Assembly: GCA_046728155.1 (NCBI GenBank)
Contig: JBKPDY010000172.1
Span: 1 to 30,147 of the forward strand
Direction: 5' to 3'
Length of the DNA: 30,147 bases
Source: CAWDLX01 sp046728155
GTDB lineage: Bacteria; Actinomycetota; Actinomycetes; Mycobacteriales; Micromonosporaceae
The notes under the pieces were generated by a model that saw nothing but the letters and a program-made list of their open reading frames with translations, did not search any database and was not told where the DNA came from. A program made the position numbers and the translations under genes. Every line of letters begins with the position of its first letter. Positions within the stretch are counted from its first letter, which is position 1. Of this stretch, positions 8,586-17,459 are shown in pieces.

Positions 8586-9776
8586 ATGACTACTGCTGGC
8601 TTCTCGTCGAAACGGCTGCTTCGGGTGCGAGAGCTGCTCGAGCGTCACGTCGACTCCGGCTTCGTCCCGGGAATGATGGCCATCCTCGGCCGCCACGGCC
8701 AGGTACAGATCGAAGCAACAGGCAATCTCGCGTTCGAGGGCGCGGGGTCGAGGACGCCGATGGCAGGCGACACGATCTGTCGCATGGCCTCGATGACGAA
8801 GCCGATTGTCGCCGCGTGTGCGATGACGCTCATCGAGGACTGCACCCTGCGCCTCGATGACCCGGTCGACGACCTCCTCCCGGAGCTGGCGGACATGACC
8901 GTGCTCGCCGCTCCGGACGGGCCGCTGGAAGACACCGTCGCGGCGAAACGCCCGATCACGCTGCGGGACCTGCTGACCTTCACTCTCGGCACCGGCATGG
9001 TCCTTGCCGAGCCGGGAACGGTCCCGATCGCGGACGCGCTGGATGCAATCGGCGAGCCGCCGCTAGATGAGTGGATCCGACGGCTCGGCACGCTTCCGCT
9101 CGTCCACCAGCCAGGTGAGCGCTGGATGTACGAGACCGCCGCCGACGTGACGGGCGTGCTTATCGCCCGGGCCACCGGTATGTCGTTCGGGGATGCCTTG
9201 CGCGAGCGGATCTGCGATCCGCTCGGGATGAAGGACACCGCCTTCAGCGTCGGCGGCGAGAGCCTCGGCCGGTTCGCGACGGCGTACGAGCGCGACAATG
9301 CCGCCACCGGTGAGCCGGTCGTCGAAGACGCTCCCGACGGGCAGTGGAGCCGGCCGCCGGCGTTCGAAGGAGGTGGCGGCGGGCTCGTCTCGACCGCCGA
9401 TGACTACCTCGCATTCGCTTCGGCTCTGCTGGCGGGCGGCTCCCACCACGGCGAGCGGGTGCTCTCGCGGCCGTCGGTGACCCTGATGACCAGCGACCAC
9501 CTGACCCCGGCGCAGAAGGCGATCTCCGGGTTCTGGCCTGGATACTTCGATACCACGAGCTGGGGTTTCGGAATGTCGGTCCGCACCCGCCGGACGCACC
9601 TCGGCCCCTCGGTCGGGAGCTACGGAACGTCCGGCAAGTACGGCACCGCCTGGTACAACGATCCCGCCGAGGACATGACGACGATCTTCATCATGCAGCG
9701 GGCGCACGCGGGCGACCAGAGGCTGCCGATGTGGAACGACTTCTGGACTGCTGTGTACCAGGCGATCGACGACTGA
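8586..9776 (+). CDS. Serine hydrolase, beta-lactamase / family VIII esterase-like
   Basis: A 396-residue protein of the class C beta-lactamase-related (Pfam Beta-lactamase) family. The active-site S-x-x-K is Ser69-Met-Thr-Lys72 in CRMASMTKPIVAA. The second catalytic element is Tyr182 in WMYETAADVTG, at the spacing seen in family VIII carboxylesterases such as EstB. LDDPVDDLLPEL follows the usual LxLxDPVxxYLPEF pattern, and SWGFGMSV is the conserved late tryptophan-glycine segment. No signal peptide is visible, so a cytoplasmic esterase or amidase is more likely than a secreted beta-lactamase. GGGAGGAG lies just before the ATG, a strong ribosome binding site. It is divergent from the MFS gene. 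Confidence 0.9.
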   Translation: MTTAGFSSKRLLRVRELLERHVDSGFVPGMMAILGRHGQVQIEATGNLAFEGAGSRTPMAGDTICRMASMTKPIVAACAMTLIEDCTLRLDDPVDDLLPELADMTVLAAPDGPLEDTVAAKRPITLRDLLTFTLGTGMVLAEPGTVPIADALDAIGEPPLDEWIRRLGTLPLVHQPGERWMYETAADVTGVLIARATGMSFGDALRERICDPLGMKDTAFSVGGESLGRFATAYERDNAATGEPVVEDAPDGQWSRPPAFEGGGGGLVSTADDYLAFASALLAGGSHHGERVLSRPSVTLMTSDHLTPAQKAISGFWPGYFDTTSWGFGMSVRTRRTHLGPSVGSYGTSGKYGTAWYNDPAEDMTTIFIMQRAHAGDQRLPMWNDFWTAVYQAIDD

Positions 9777-10113
9777 CAGAGGCCGGAGAACGCCAAGCCC
9801 CCCTCCAATGGCGCCCGGGCGGCATCACGCCAGAGGTCGCGGCTCGTATCGCCACGACGCTTCGCGACGCACACTGCGTGAGCGCGAGGGATGCACGGTA
9901 CTCGGCATAGCGGACGGGTCACTAGCGTGGTCCCGCAGGCAGGCGTTGGCGCGGCCAGACTCATGGTGATCGTGTCGAACATCAGCCGAGGCCGTTTCGT
10001 CAAGCGTCATGTGAGACCAGGCAGGGTTCTTCGGCAGGTGTCTGACTCCGGGTGATGTTTTGACAACGTGGCCTCGGGAGATGCTGTTCATCATCGCCAT
10101 TGGACCCGGGCGC
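9777..10113. other. Non-coding gap between convergent genes
   Basis: About 335 bases between the serine hydrolase and the minus-strand unknown protein. Minus-strand frames are open but start within or run through neighbouring genes and resemble nothing I know. A GC-rich dyad (GGCGCCCGGGCGGC) at about 9818-9831 could aid termination of the hydrolase transcript. Nothing else recognisable. Confidence 0.4.
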
Positions 10114-11073
10114 TCATCCCGTGGGAATGCGCCAGATGGTTGCGTGTTCACGGCCATCTCGCCACACGTCGACGCCGACTGTGTCATCGCCGAGGCCGAT
10201 CACCGTGCCGAGGGCGACGTCACCGTTCTCGCTCATTTCGAGGCCGGGCATCCGAACCCGCGCGACGTCGTGGAGTGCCTTGTCCGCGACCAGCAGCCCA
10301 TCCTCGTAAGCCTTGATCACCACCCGGTCGTTGCGAACAAAACAGCCGTAGAAGTCGAAGCCGCTGTTGAGATCCAAGTCGGCCGAGTCGAGTTCGGCGA
10401 TGGTTCGTCGCTCAGGCCACTCCACCAGCGACACCACGTTGTCGAAGCTCGGATGTGGCATGAGGAGCAGGCTTCGGCCGGAGCGCGAGAAGTCGGCCAC
10501 GACAACATCATGGAAGACCCTGTCGATGTCGAGCCGGTCGCCGCCGATACGCACTAAGAACACGTGGCTGCCGTCCTGGCCCTCCCCGGCCTCGAGCAGC
10601 ACCGAGCCGTCGTGTGGGTGGGGCAGGGCGGCAATCCCGGCCTCACACGTGTCGAGGTCAACCTCATCGATGATGACCCCGGCCTCCAACGCGACCAGGC
10701 ATGCACAATGGCGGTGGTCATCGAGTCGGCCGGTGACCAACGCCCTGCCGCCCGCCAGTAGGGTAACTGAATCGGCCCGCCCAACGGGCACGCTCCGGGC
10801 ACCGGCGCGGGACAAAACGTAGAGCACCACCTCATCGGCAACAACCACAGTGGACAGATCTCTCGCAGCCGCCAACAACGAGGCTGACTCCGGGCAGTCC
10901 AGGTCCCAGCTCTGTTTGTCGACGAGCATTCCATCCAATGCGGTCACGGTAGGCCAGCGCCACGCGTATCGCGGGAACCGGCCAACGCCGACCGGCTTGA
11001 CGTCCCAACCCAGCCGGAGATCAGCACGTTCCCCGACAAGCTTTGCATCGACCGTCCGCATCAGCTCATCCAA
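10114..11073 (-). CDS. Hypothetical protein, beta-propeller-like
   Basis: A 319-residue protein I cannot assign to a named family. It consists of short alternating hydrophobic strands with turn motifs such as LLAGGRALVTGRLDDHRHCA, DGSVLLEAGEGQDGSHVFLV and SRSGRSLLLMPHP, and the tail ends in a strand with DVWRDGREHATIW. This is the texture of a WD40- or TolB-like propeller of about six blades. No signal peptide or membrane segment is present, so it is probably cytoplasmic. M5 (MRTVDAKL) is an alternative start. It is divergent from the GNAT gene at 11,235. Third-base composition is typical of its neighbours, supporting that it is real. Confidence 0.75.
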   Translation of the reverse strand: MDELMRTVDAKLVGERADLRLGWDVKPVGVGRFPRYAWRWPTVTALDGMLVDKQSWDLDCPESASLLAAARDLSTVVVADEVVLYVLSRAGARSVPVGRADSVTLLAGGRALVTGRLDDHRHCACLVALEAGVIIDEVDLDTCEAGIAALPHPHDGSVLLEAGEGQDGSHVFLVRIGGDRLDIDRVFHDVVVADFSRSGRSLLLMPHPSFDNVVSLVEWPERRTIAELDSADLDLNSGFDFYGCFVRNDRVVIKAYEDGLLVADKALHDVARVRMPGLEMSENGDVALGTVIGLGDDTVGVDVWRDGREHATIWRIPTG

Positions 11074-11234
11074 GCAGAGCCGCCAACGGGTCGAACCGCG
11101 AACTGTGGTCGAGCTACCGGATCTGCCGATGTGCGCGCGGGCTCACTGGCGGTCGCACCGCCCGATGCTGCCGATGAGCGGACGCCGCCAAGCATCGTGG
11201 GAACATGGCTCTGTCTTGCTGCGAGGATGGGTGC

Positions 11235-11828
11235 ATGTCCAAACCGACGATAGAGTCCGTCTACACGACTCGTCTGCTGAGTGCTGACACCTGGGGCGAC
11301 TTCGCCGGGCTCGTGGAGGCGAACAACGGCGTCTGGGGTGGTTGTTGGTGTATCGGCTTTCACGCCGAGGGGGTCGGTAAGGACCGAACAGCCTCCCAGA
11401 ACCGCGATGCCAAGCGTGAACACGTGCGCAAGGGAACGGTCCACCAAGTCCTTGTCTATAAGGGCAACGAGTGCGTGGGCTGGTGCCAGTACGGCCCGCC
11501 CGCGGAGCTTCCGACCATAAAGAACCCGAGGGCTTACGGCAAGGAACGCACCGAGCCACCGGACTGGCGGATCGGCTGCATCTTCACGGGCAAGGGCCAC
11601 CGTCGCGAAGGGGTCGCTCGGGCAGCCTTGACCGCCGCCCTGGCTGCGATCAAGAGAGCTGGCGGCGGGGTTGTCGAGGCCTACCCTGAACAGGTCGAGG
11701 GTCGCGAACCCCAGCGCGGAGCCTATTTCCACACAGGCCCCGAGAACCTGTTCGAGGAGTTCGGGTTCGAGCGCGACCGAAGGATCGCCAAGTGGCGCTG
11801 GGTGATGCGTCGAAGCGTTCAGCCGTGA
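11235..11828 (+). CDS. GNAT family N-acetyltransferase
   Basis: A 197-residue GNAT protein. The acetyl-CoA loop is at residues 120-132 (KGHRREGVARAAL), preceded by the strand WRIGCIF and followed by the helix TAALAAIKRAGGGVVEAYP. The tail FHTGPENLFEEFGFERDRR is the typical GNAT strand with the conserved GFE. The N-terminal half contains GGCWCIGFH and VLVYKGNECVGWCQYG, seen in a group of uncharacterised actinobacterial acetyltransferases. The ATG at 11,235 has GAGGATGGG in front; an ATG ten codons earlier (11,205) lacks a binding site. Substrate unknown. It is convergent with the AbiEii-like gene. Confidence 0.87.
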   Translation: MSKPTIESVYTTRLLSADTWGDFAGLVEANNGVWGGCWCIGFHAEGVGKDRTASQNRDAKREHVRKGTVHQVLVYKGNECVGWCQYGPPAELPTIKNPRAYGKERTEPPDWRIGCIFTGKGHRREGVARAALTAALAAIKRAGGGVVEAYPEQVEGREPQRGAYFHTGPENLFEEFGFERDRRIAKWRWVMRRSVQP

Positions 11829-12036
11829 TCGCGCCGCCGATGGTTGGGCGACCGTCACCCTGCTCCTACCGCCGATCACCCGCACGTGCCGCGTCGACGA
11901 CCAAGGTTCGGCTGTGCCCGGTTCTGATCACGCCGGGCGCACCCTGCGCCTTCGACGAAAGATCGCCCAGCTGGCGACGCTGTGACCGGGCGAACACATC
12001 GGCGGCCGCTGGCGCCACCTTCCATTGCCCGACAGA

Positions 12037-13560
12037 TCACCTAGTCGGTTCGGCGGCGTCGAGCAGCTCAACGCGCCAAAGGGCGAACCGGTGACGCAGA
12101 CCGTCGAGGTCATCGCCGACCAGGCCGTACTGCGCGAAGTCGTCGGCGTCGAGCAGCGGCGCCTGCGCGAGCGCGTCGGCGAACACGCTTCTATCGAAGG
12201 TGATATCCGAGCGCTCGGCGAGCTGCAGGAGCGTCGATCGGTCGTAGCGACTCGACCGCAGCACCGCGTCGATGTCGATGAAGTCACACGCGTGGGCACG
12301 CTCGTAGAGCGCGCGCATCTTGTTGGCGACCGCGTCGTCGGGATGTAGGACCGGCCCGATCGAATTCCGGACTGGTTCATTGGCGCGCAAGTCCAAGCCG
12401 AGTTCAACCTTCGCGGTTCGCACGCCATCGGAGACGGTTAGCCGGATGAAGGTGTCGTGCCGCCGTTCGGCCTCCACGGTGAAACCTGCGGCGAGGTATG
12501 CGTCGACGATGGCCCGGGCCGCGGTCTCGAAGTCGCCCCGCCGCTCCCAGACCGTGAAGAGATCGATGTCCTCACTTGGTCGTTGCAGGAAGCCGGCCGC
12601 CTGCACCGCGTAGCTGCCGGCCAGGGCGAACCCGTACCGCTCCCCGGCATCGAGGCCGATCCGGGCGAGACCTTGGTGGAAGGCGTCCACGCCAGCCCGC
12701 CTGTGCTCGCGACGAGGCCGGCTCCGGAGGCTCCTCAGCGCGCTCACGAGCATCGCGATCAGCCCACCCACCGCGAGCACAATGAGCGCGTGGCGCAGCC
12801 GGGCCGAGTCGGAGAGTTCGACCAGCGCCGGTGATTCGGTGCGAAAGCCGTGAACCAACTGGGCCACCGCGGAGCCGCCGGCGTGGGTGAGTCGCTCGGC
12901 ACCGAGCAGCACCAGGCCGGGCAGCGCGCCCCCGATGAGGTACCACAGCACGCGGTTGCGCTCCACTCGCAGGAACAGCAGTGTGTAAGACGCGGCGGCC
13001 AGGCCGGTCACCAGCGACTGACCCAGGACGAACCGGGTGTTCGCGGCCTCGCCGCTGCCGAGGAGCTTCACCAGGTTGGGCTGCAACACGCCGAATATCA
13101 CACCGGCGAAGAACACCCACGTGGTGCCCCACAGCCCCGCCTTCAGCAGCTTGCCGGGCAGCACGGCCAGGGCACCGCCGACGATGCTCGCCGCGCCGAC
13201 GGTGATCGCGAGCCCGATGATGGACGCCCCACCGCCGTACGCGAACCGGATGCCGGCCGCGGCGGTCAGGCCGAGGAGGATACCCAGGGCGAGGCCGGCG
13301 AGCAGCCGTCGGCCCGCGCTCCGAAAGTGTGGTCCGGCCGCCGCGCCGATGGACGCGCCGGTGACCAGCGTCGCGGCGACCAGGCCGGGCAGGGCCGCGA
13401 CTGCGGCGCCGAGCGCCCCGGAAATGTTCTTCCCTGTGCCGGTGATCGTGGCGTGGGCGGTGTACATGGTGGTGCCGAGCCAGACCAGCCCGAGGCACAG
13501 CTGGGTGACTGTGCCCGTTGCGACGGATTCGTTATCGGGATCGGTGGTGTCCTTGGCCAT
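12037..13560 (-). CDS. Multi-TM protein fused to AbiEii-like nucleotidyltransferase
   Basis: A 507-residue two-part protein. Residues 15 to about 280 are a membrane domain with roughly seven or eight hydrophobic helices (for example GALGAAVAALPGLVAATLVT, LLAGLALGILLGLTAAAGI, LIVLAVGGLIAMLVSAL), then a basic linker SRPRREHRRAG. Residues 290-507 match the AbiEii/AbiGii nucleotidyltransferase family: FALAGSYAVQAAGF at 311-324, then RPSEDIDLF with Asp331 and Asp333 as the D-x-D metal ligands. These are followed by LGLDLRANEPV and the KMRALYERAHACDFIDIDAV segment. In type IV toxin-antitoxin systems AbiEii is a soluble toxin with a separate AbiEi antitoxin gene upstream; no such gene is present here. 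The membrane fusion suggests a different role or membrane-tethered action. There is a weak AAGG before the ATG. Confidence 0.8.
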   Translation of the reverse strand: MAKDTTDPDNESVATGTVTQLCLGLVWLGTTMYTAHATITGTGKNISGALGAAVAALPGLVAATLVTGASIGAAAGPHFRSAGRRLLAGLALGILLGLTAAAGIRFAYGGGASIIGLAITVGAASIVGGALAVLPGKLLKAGLWGTTWVFFAGVIFGVLQPNLVKLLGSGEAANTRFVLGQSLVTGLAAASYTLLFLRVERNRVLWYLIGGALPGLVLLGAERLTHAGGSAVAQLVHGFRTESPALVELSDSARLRHALIVLAVGGLIAMLVSALRSLRSRPRREHRRAGVDAFHQGLARIGLDAGERYGFALAGSYAVQAAGFLQRPSEDIDLFTVWERRGDFETAARAIVDAYLAAGFTVEAERRHDTFIRLTVSDGVRTAKVELGLDLRANEPVRNSIGPVLHPDDAVANKMRALYERAHACDFIDIDAVLRSSRYDRSTLLQLAERSDITFDRSVFADALAQAPLLDADDFAQYGLVGDDLDGLRHRFALWRVELLDAAEPTR

Positions 13561-13610
13561 GCATCCAGCCTTGTCGACGGGGCGGATAGGTCAAGGATCG
13601 TACGCCCTGG

Positions 13611-13808
13611 TCAGGTCGGCGCGGGGGCACGTTCCTCGACGCATTTCGTGAGCGACTCGAGCGGCACGTGCCCTCTCTTTACGCTGGCGGCGACCATCTC
13701 GGAGTCGATGCCGCCCCGGGGGCAGGCGCTGGTCCGCACGACGGTGGTGTCGCCGGACGGCTCCGGGCGGTACGCCTTGGCGTACTGGTGGGCGCCAGGG
13801 CATCCCAT
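13611..13808 (-). CDS. Small hypothetical protein
   Basis: A 65-residue open frame (MGCPGAHQYAKAYRPEP... ending ...LTKCVEERAPAPT). Nearly every codon ends in G or C, as in the real genes around it, which supports coding. It has three cysteines and no membrane segment, and I do not recognise it. No clear ribosome binding site precedes the ATG. It lies between the DUF2332 gene and the AbiEii-like gene, all on the minus strand, and would be transcribed toward the latter. Confidence 0.4.
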   Translation of the reverse strand: MGCPGAHQYAKAYRPEPSGDTTVVRTSACPRGGIDSEMVAASVKRGHVPLESLTKCVEERAPAPT

Positions 13809-13857
13809 CGAACCGCTCGTGCGAAGGACGCGGTGCGGCCGCGGGCCGCGGGCTAGC

Positions 13858-14922
13858 CTAGGAATCTGCCAGCCAAGCTAGAAAGCGGCCCTGTGACCAG
13901 CAGCGGCCAATGGCCTCGGCGCGCAGAGCCGACCGATCGAACACCGCCAGGCCGATGATGCTGTGGCCAGAGGCGCGGCGATCGCCAAGTGTCGGTATTG
14001 TCGGCGCGACTCCGACTCCCTCGGCTGACACCCACGCCACCGTCCGGCGGGCCGCTGCTTCGTCGAGGCGGTGCAGGAAGCGCAGGCGGCTCTGGAGCGG
14101 GAAGTGTGACAGCGCCCATGTCGTAGTGACGACAGGCAGGGCGTGCGCGGGCACATGCGCGAAGGCGTCGGGCAACACCTCGACGGCGTCACCGTGCAGC
14201 AGCAGCGGAGGGGCCGTCGCCGCCAACGCCATCTCCGCTTCGAGCCGCGCGACCCGCTCCGGCTGATCCGGCCACAGGCAGGCGCGCAACCATCGGGCGT
14301 CATCCGCGTCGGTCACGTCGAGCGGATCGAGGTCGACGCCGACCCGGGCGACGACCGCGGGCATCGCCCGGGTCGGGATGGGCCGGTCTCCCACGATCGA
14401 AGACGACAGCTGTACGGGAGATGACGGGTCGCCCAGGGATTGTCCGTTGCTGTACGTGATGCCGACGCGATCGACATTGAGATTGAGTCCAGCCGAACAG
14501 CCCACGTCGATCAGTCCAACCGCATTCGCGCCTACCCGCCACGCCGCCTCGGCAATGGCCGGATACAGCACGGCGCAGCGTCCAGTCTCGTTGGTCCGCG
14601 TGCGCCGGCGCACGGCGATGGCCACGACCGAGTCGGTCATTCGCAGCAGCGTGTCGACCGCCGCGCCAGCGGCAGCGTCGCCGTCCCCTGCGGCATAGGC
14701 CGCCGCAAGCGCCGGGACGCGTCCCGCGAGGGCGAGGTCGTGCAGCGCGGCGAGGATCACCGTGGGATGCCGCCTGCGCGCCGGCGCCGCCTCGATGGCC
14801 CGCAGCGCCTCCTCGGACTCGCTCAGGGCGAAGGCGACGCGCTCGTACAGCGGCGATGTTTCGGCGGCGTCGACCTCACCGAAGTGTCGGTACACCTGAG
14901 CGAGCGTGCGCGCCCTACCCAC
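13858..14922 (-). CDS. DUF2332 domain-containing protein
   Basis: About 354 residues from the GTG at 14,922, with GGGAAG ten bases upstream. The open frame runs back to 15,090, but the extra N-terminal residues are not family-like. The protein shows the DUF2332 pattern. It has an early helix LAQVYRHFGEVDAAETSPLY and LYERVAFAL, then the glycine-rich LIDVGCSAGLNLNVDR (about 137-152). Later come LDPLDVTDADDARWLRACLWPDQPERVARL and ALPVVTTTWALSHFP. The glycine-rich stretch resembles a Rossmann S-adenosylmethionine site, but the family's function is not established. It is common in actinomycetes. No operon partner is obvious. Confidence 0.85.
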   Translation of the reverse strand: MGRARTLAQVYRHFGEVDAAETSPLYERVAFALSESEEALRAIEAAPARRRHPTVILAALHDLALAGRVPALAAAYAAGDGDAAAGAAVDTLLRMTDSVVAIAVRRRTRTNETGRCAVLYPAIAEAAWRVGANAVGLIDVGCSAGLNLNVDRVGITYSNGQSLGDPSSPVQLSSSIVGDRPIPTRAMPAVVARVGVDLDPLDVTDADDARWLRACLWPDQPERVARLEAEMALAATAPPLLLHGDAVEVLPDAFAHVPAHALPVVTTTWALSHFPLQSRLRFLHRLDEAAARRTVAWVSAEGVGVAPTIPTLGDRRASGHSIIGLAVFDRSALRAEAIGRCWSQGRFLAWLADS

Positions 14923-15132
14923 AGGTACGGCGCTTCCCGCGGTCGGGCTCTGGCATCCCGACGATTCTAGCCATTTGGAACGATCACCCCGACCCGAACC
15001 GCAGCCCGATCCGATCACACAAACGATCAAGCTCGGCCAACCACCGATCAACGACACCCCCTCACCCAGCAGACACCCGACCAGCACCAACGTCCCCTCC
15101 GGACTGGTCGAGGGCCAGGTCGACCGGTCGAG

Positions 15133-15228
15133 CTAACCTCGACCTACTCCGCAAACGCGTCCAGCTAACGTGATCCAGCACGGAATGTCGGCCCCACCGG
15201 GGAAACCGATTCCCATCGCGATCTTCAT
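15133..15228 (-). pseudogene. Possible N-terminal fragment of a flavin monooxygenase
   Basis: A minus-strand frame starting with ATG at 15,228 reads MKIAMGIGFPGGADIPCW, then ITLA, and stops after 31 codons at 15,133. The opening resembles the first strand of luciferase-like (LLM) F420- or FMN-dependent oxidoreductases. No downstream part exists and there is no strong ribosome binding site. The match is short and may be chance. Confidence 0.2.
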
Positions 15229-15356
15229 CGTACCGGGCGCGGTGACGCGCAGGTCTACGCCCGTGACCCTCAGCTCGACATGCCTGGGCCGTCGGGGACG
15301 CCTTGTCGTGTTACCGGCCGATGGTCTTGCACCGGTTCGGTGACGACAATGGCCGG

Positions 15357-15650
15357 ATGGATCCCGCCATCGGGATCATGAGGGGATCGACGATCTGCCA
15401 GGTGCGATCTCCGCAGCTGAGGCCTCCTTCCGCGACCTCGATGCCCGGCTCCATCGGCCCGTAACGGCCGAGGAACCCGACCCTCGACAACGGGAAATCG
15501 GCGGCGCCATTCTGCGGCAACTGCTGACGCTCGATGCCGGCGGGGCGTTCGTCGCCCTCGACGGCGACACGGTCGTCGGCGCCGCCATGGCCGGGCTTCG
15601 CGAAGACGTGTGGTATCTGGCCCAGCTCCATGCGGTAGCCGCCTGGCACC
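15357..15650 (+). pseudogene. GNAT acetyltransferase gene, frameshifted and truncated
   Basis: The ATG at 15,357 opens MDPAIGIMRG. Adding one base at the G-run 15,382-15,385 joins this to IDDLPGAISAAEASFRDLDA, the usual start of a GNAT protein. The second frame continues QREIGGAILRQLLTLDAGGA, FVALDGDTVVGAAMAGLRED and VWYLAQLHAVAAW, the strands preceding the acetyl-CoA loop. The expected loop (Q-x-x-G-x-G/A) is missing after residue about 95. The frame instead runs into sequence overlapping the convergent decarboxylase gene and stops at 15,835. The gene thus lacks its cofactor site and is not functional as read. Confidence 0.65.
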
Positions 15651-15760
15651 CCCCTGACTACGTACCGGCGCCTACTCATCGGGCAGTCAGCGGGCGACAG
15701 TTCGTCTGTACCGCGCACCGAGCACCCGGACTGGTCATATCGGTTAGCCTGCCGCGCGGT

Positions 15761-17215
15761 CTACATCAGACCGGTCGCGGCCTCCTGGATGCGCCGCCAC
15801 GCATCGGCGACGTGCTCCGGTCGGGTCTGCGGTGACCCAATCGCCATTCGCACGGCGTACTGGTGGCGCACCCTGGTGTGCGTGAGGTACAGCGCACCGG
15901 ACCCGTTGAGCCGACGCAACAGCTCCTCGTTCACCGCGTCCGATGAGCGCAGCCGGAAGCAGACCAGTGAGAAGGGGTGCGGGGCGACGATTTCGAACCG
16001 GTCGTCCGCCCTTACCCAACCCGCGAAACCCTGGGCTGTCGCGACACCGGATCGGATATGCGCCCTCAGGCCGTCCGCGCCGTACCAGCGAAGCACGAAC
16101 CATAGCTTGAGTGCCCGGAACCGCCGGCCTAATGGCACCTGCCAATCGCGGTAGTCGATGACGGCGCCCGATTCCGTTGCGGCGTTACGGAGGTACTCCG
16201 GAAGCACAGATAGCGCTTGGATGAGTTCCGCCCGGTCGGCCACCCAGAACGCGTCGCAATCGAACCCGGTTAGCAGCCACTTGTGCGGGTCGAAGCAGTA
16301 GGAGTCGGCCAGTTCGATGCCGTCGTGGGTCCAGCGCAGCTCCGGACAGACGGCTGCGGAGCCCGCGTAGGCGGCGTCGATGTGCAGCCACAGACCCGCT
16401 TCCCGGCAGATCTCGCCGATCTCTCTCACCGGATCGATTGCGTTCGTCGACGTCGTACCAATCGTCGCCACCACCATCGCCGGTACTGCGCCCGCGGCCT
16501 CATCGGCTGCGATCGCCGCGCGCAGTGCCGCGGGCGACATGGCCAGCGTCTCACTGTCCACTTCGATCAGTCGCATCCCAGCGTCGCCGACGCCGGCGAT
16601 CCTTGCCGCCTTCTCGATCGACGAGTGGCCCTGCGTCGACGTGTAGATCATGTACCGGCGGTCTATGCCGTCTGTGCGCCACCGGCCCTTGCTGGCCCGG
16701 TGCAGCGCTGCGAGGGTCGCCACTAGCGTCGCCGAAGACGCCGAGTCCTGGATGACGCCACCACCTGACGACGACGAGCGGAAGCTGGCCGGGAGGTTGA
16801 GCAGATGGGCCAACCAGTCCAGCATTACTGTCTCGACCTCGGTGCAGGCTGGGCCGGTCGCCCAAAGCATTCCCTGGACGCCGAGACCGGCGCAGACAAG
16901 ATCCCCCAGAACCGACGGGCCGGAGGTGTTGGCGGGAAAGTACGCGTAGAAGCCGGGGTGCTGCCAATGCGTCAGACCGGGGATCACCATCGCGTCTAGG
17001 TCCCGGACGATTGCGTCGAACGCCTCGCCGGCCTCAGGCGGACCGTCGGGCAGCCTGGAGGTAATCTCGCCCGGAGCGAGTTCTGGCGTGACCGGTCGCT
17101 GTGGAAGGCTCGCCCAGTAGTCGGCGACCCAATCGATCACCTGGTGCCCGTAGCGCCTGAACTCCTCGAGCGTCATGTGCCGCGCGGCCTCCCCGTGCGG
17201 CTGCTGCTCCACCAT
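15761..17215 (-). CDS. PLP-dependent group II decarboxylase, aromatic amino acid type
   Basis: A 484-residue protein of normal length for aromatic-L-amino-acid decarboxylases. The Schiff-base lysine is Lys312 in FDPHKWLLTGFDCDAFWV. His197 (YTSTQGHSSIEKA) stacks on the pyridoxal ring and Asp280 (LWLHIDAAYAGSA) pairs with its nitrogen. The N-terminal HWQHPGFYAYFPANTS is the family's substrate-side segment and SSGGGVIQDSASSATL holds the phosphate-binding region. The C-terminal HPFSLVCFRL and LTHTRVRHQYAVRMAIGSPQT are also typical. It probably decarboxylates an aromatic amino acid (tryptophan, tyrosine, DOPA or phenylalanine) to its amine in the cytoplasm; the exact substrate is not fixed. It starts at the ATG at 17,215 and has no operon partner. 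Confidence 0.93.
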   Translation of the reverse strand: MVEQQPHGEAARHMTLEEFRRYGHQVIDWVADYWASLPQRPVTPELAPGEITSRLPDGPPEAGEAFDAIVRDLDAMVIPGLTHWQHPGFYAYFPANTSGPSVLGDLVCAGLGVQGMLWATGPACTEVETVMLDWLAHLLNLPASFRSSSSGGGVIQDSASSATLVATLAALHRASKGRWRTDGIDRRYMIYTSTQGHSSIEKAARIAGVGDAGMRLIEVDSETLAMSPAALRAAIAADEAAGAVPAMVVATIGTTSTNAIDPVREIGEICREAGLWLHIDAAYAGSAAVCPELRWTHDGIELADSYCFDPHKWLLTGFDCDAFWVADRAELIQALSVLPEYLRNAATESGAVIDYRDWQVPLGRRFRALKLWFVLRWYGADGLRAHIRSGVATAQGFAGWVRADDRFEIVAPHPFSLVCFRLRSSDAVNEELLRRLNGSGALYLTHTRVRHQYAVRMAIGSPQTRPEHVADAWRRIQEAATGLM

Positions 17216-17459
17216 CGGGTGACTCTACCGCCGGGCAACGGCCGGGAAATCGATCAGGCGCCGTCCTCGACCCATTGCGCGATCGCCATGCTCGACAAGC
17301 TGCAAGGCCTAGCCACGAATGCGCATCAATGAAATCGTCGCTGTGGACAACCACGTCATCGGGCGCAGATGCAAGATCGCCGTGCGCTAGCACCAGCACA
17401 TCGTCTAGAACGTGCGGGGAATCTCGAGTTCGCGCGGTCCGTAGCAGTCATGCCACGCC

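Noticed and set aside
10021..10040. GGGTTCTTCGGCAG resembling an ISL3-type insertion sequence end.
   Set aside because: No matching second end, transposase or target duplication was found nearby.
12850..13881. A 343-codon plus-strand open frame.
   Set aside because: It is antisense to the membrane part of the AbiEii-like fusion; glycine/arginine/alanine-rich with no recognisable domain.
17275..17459. Short plus-strand frames before the sigma gene.
   Set aside because: They are arginine/serine-rich and lack starts with binding sites or similarity to any family.
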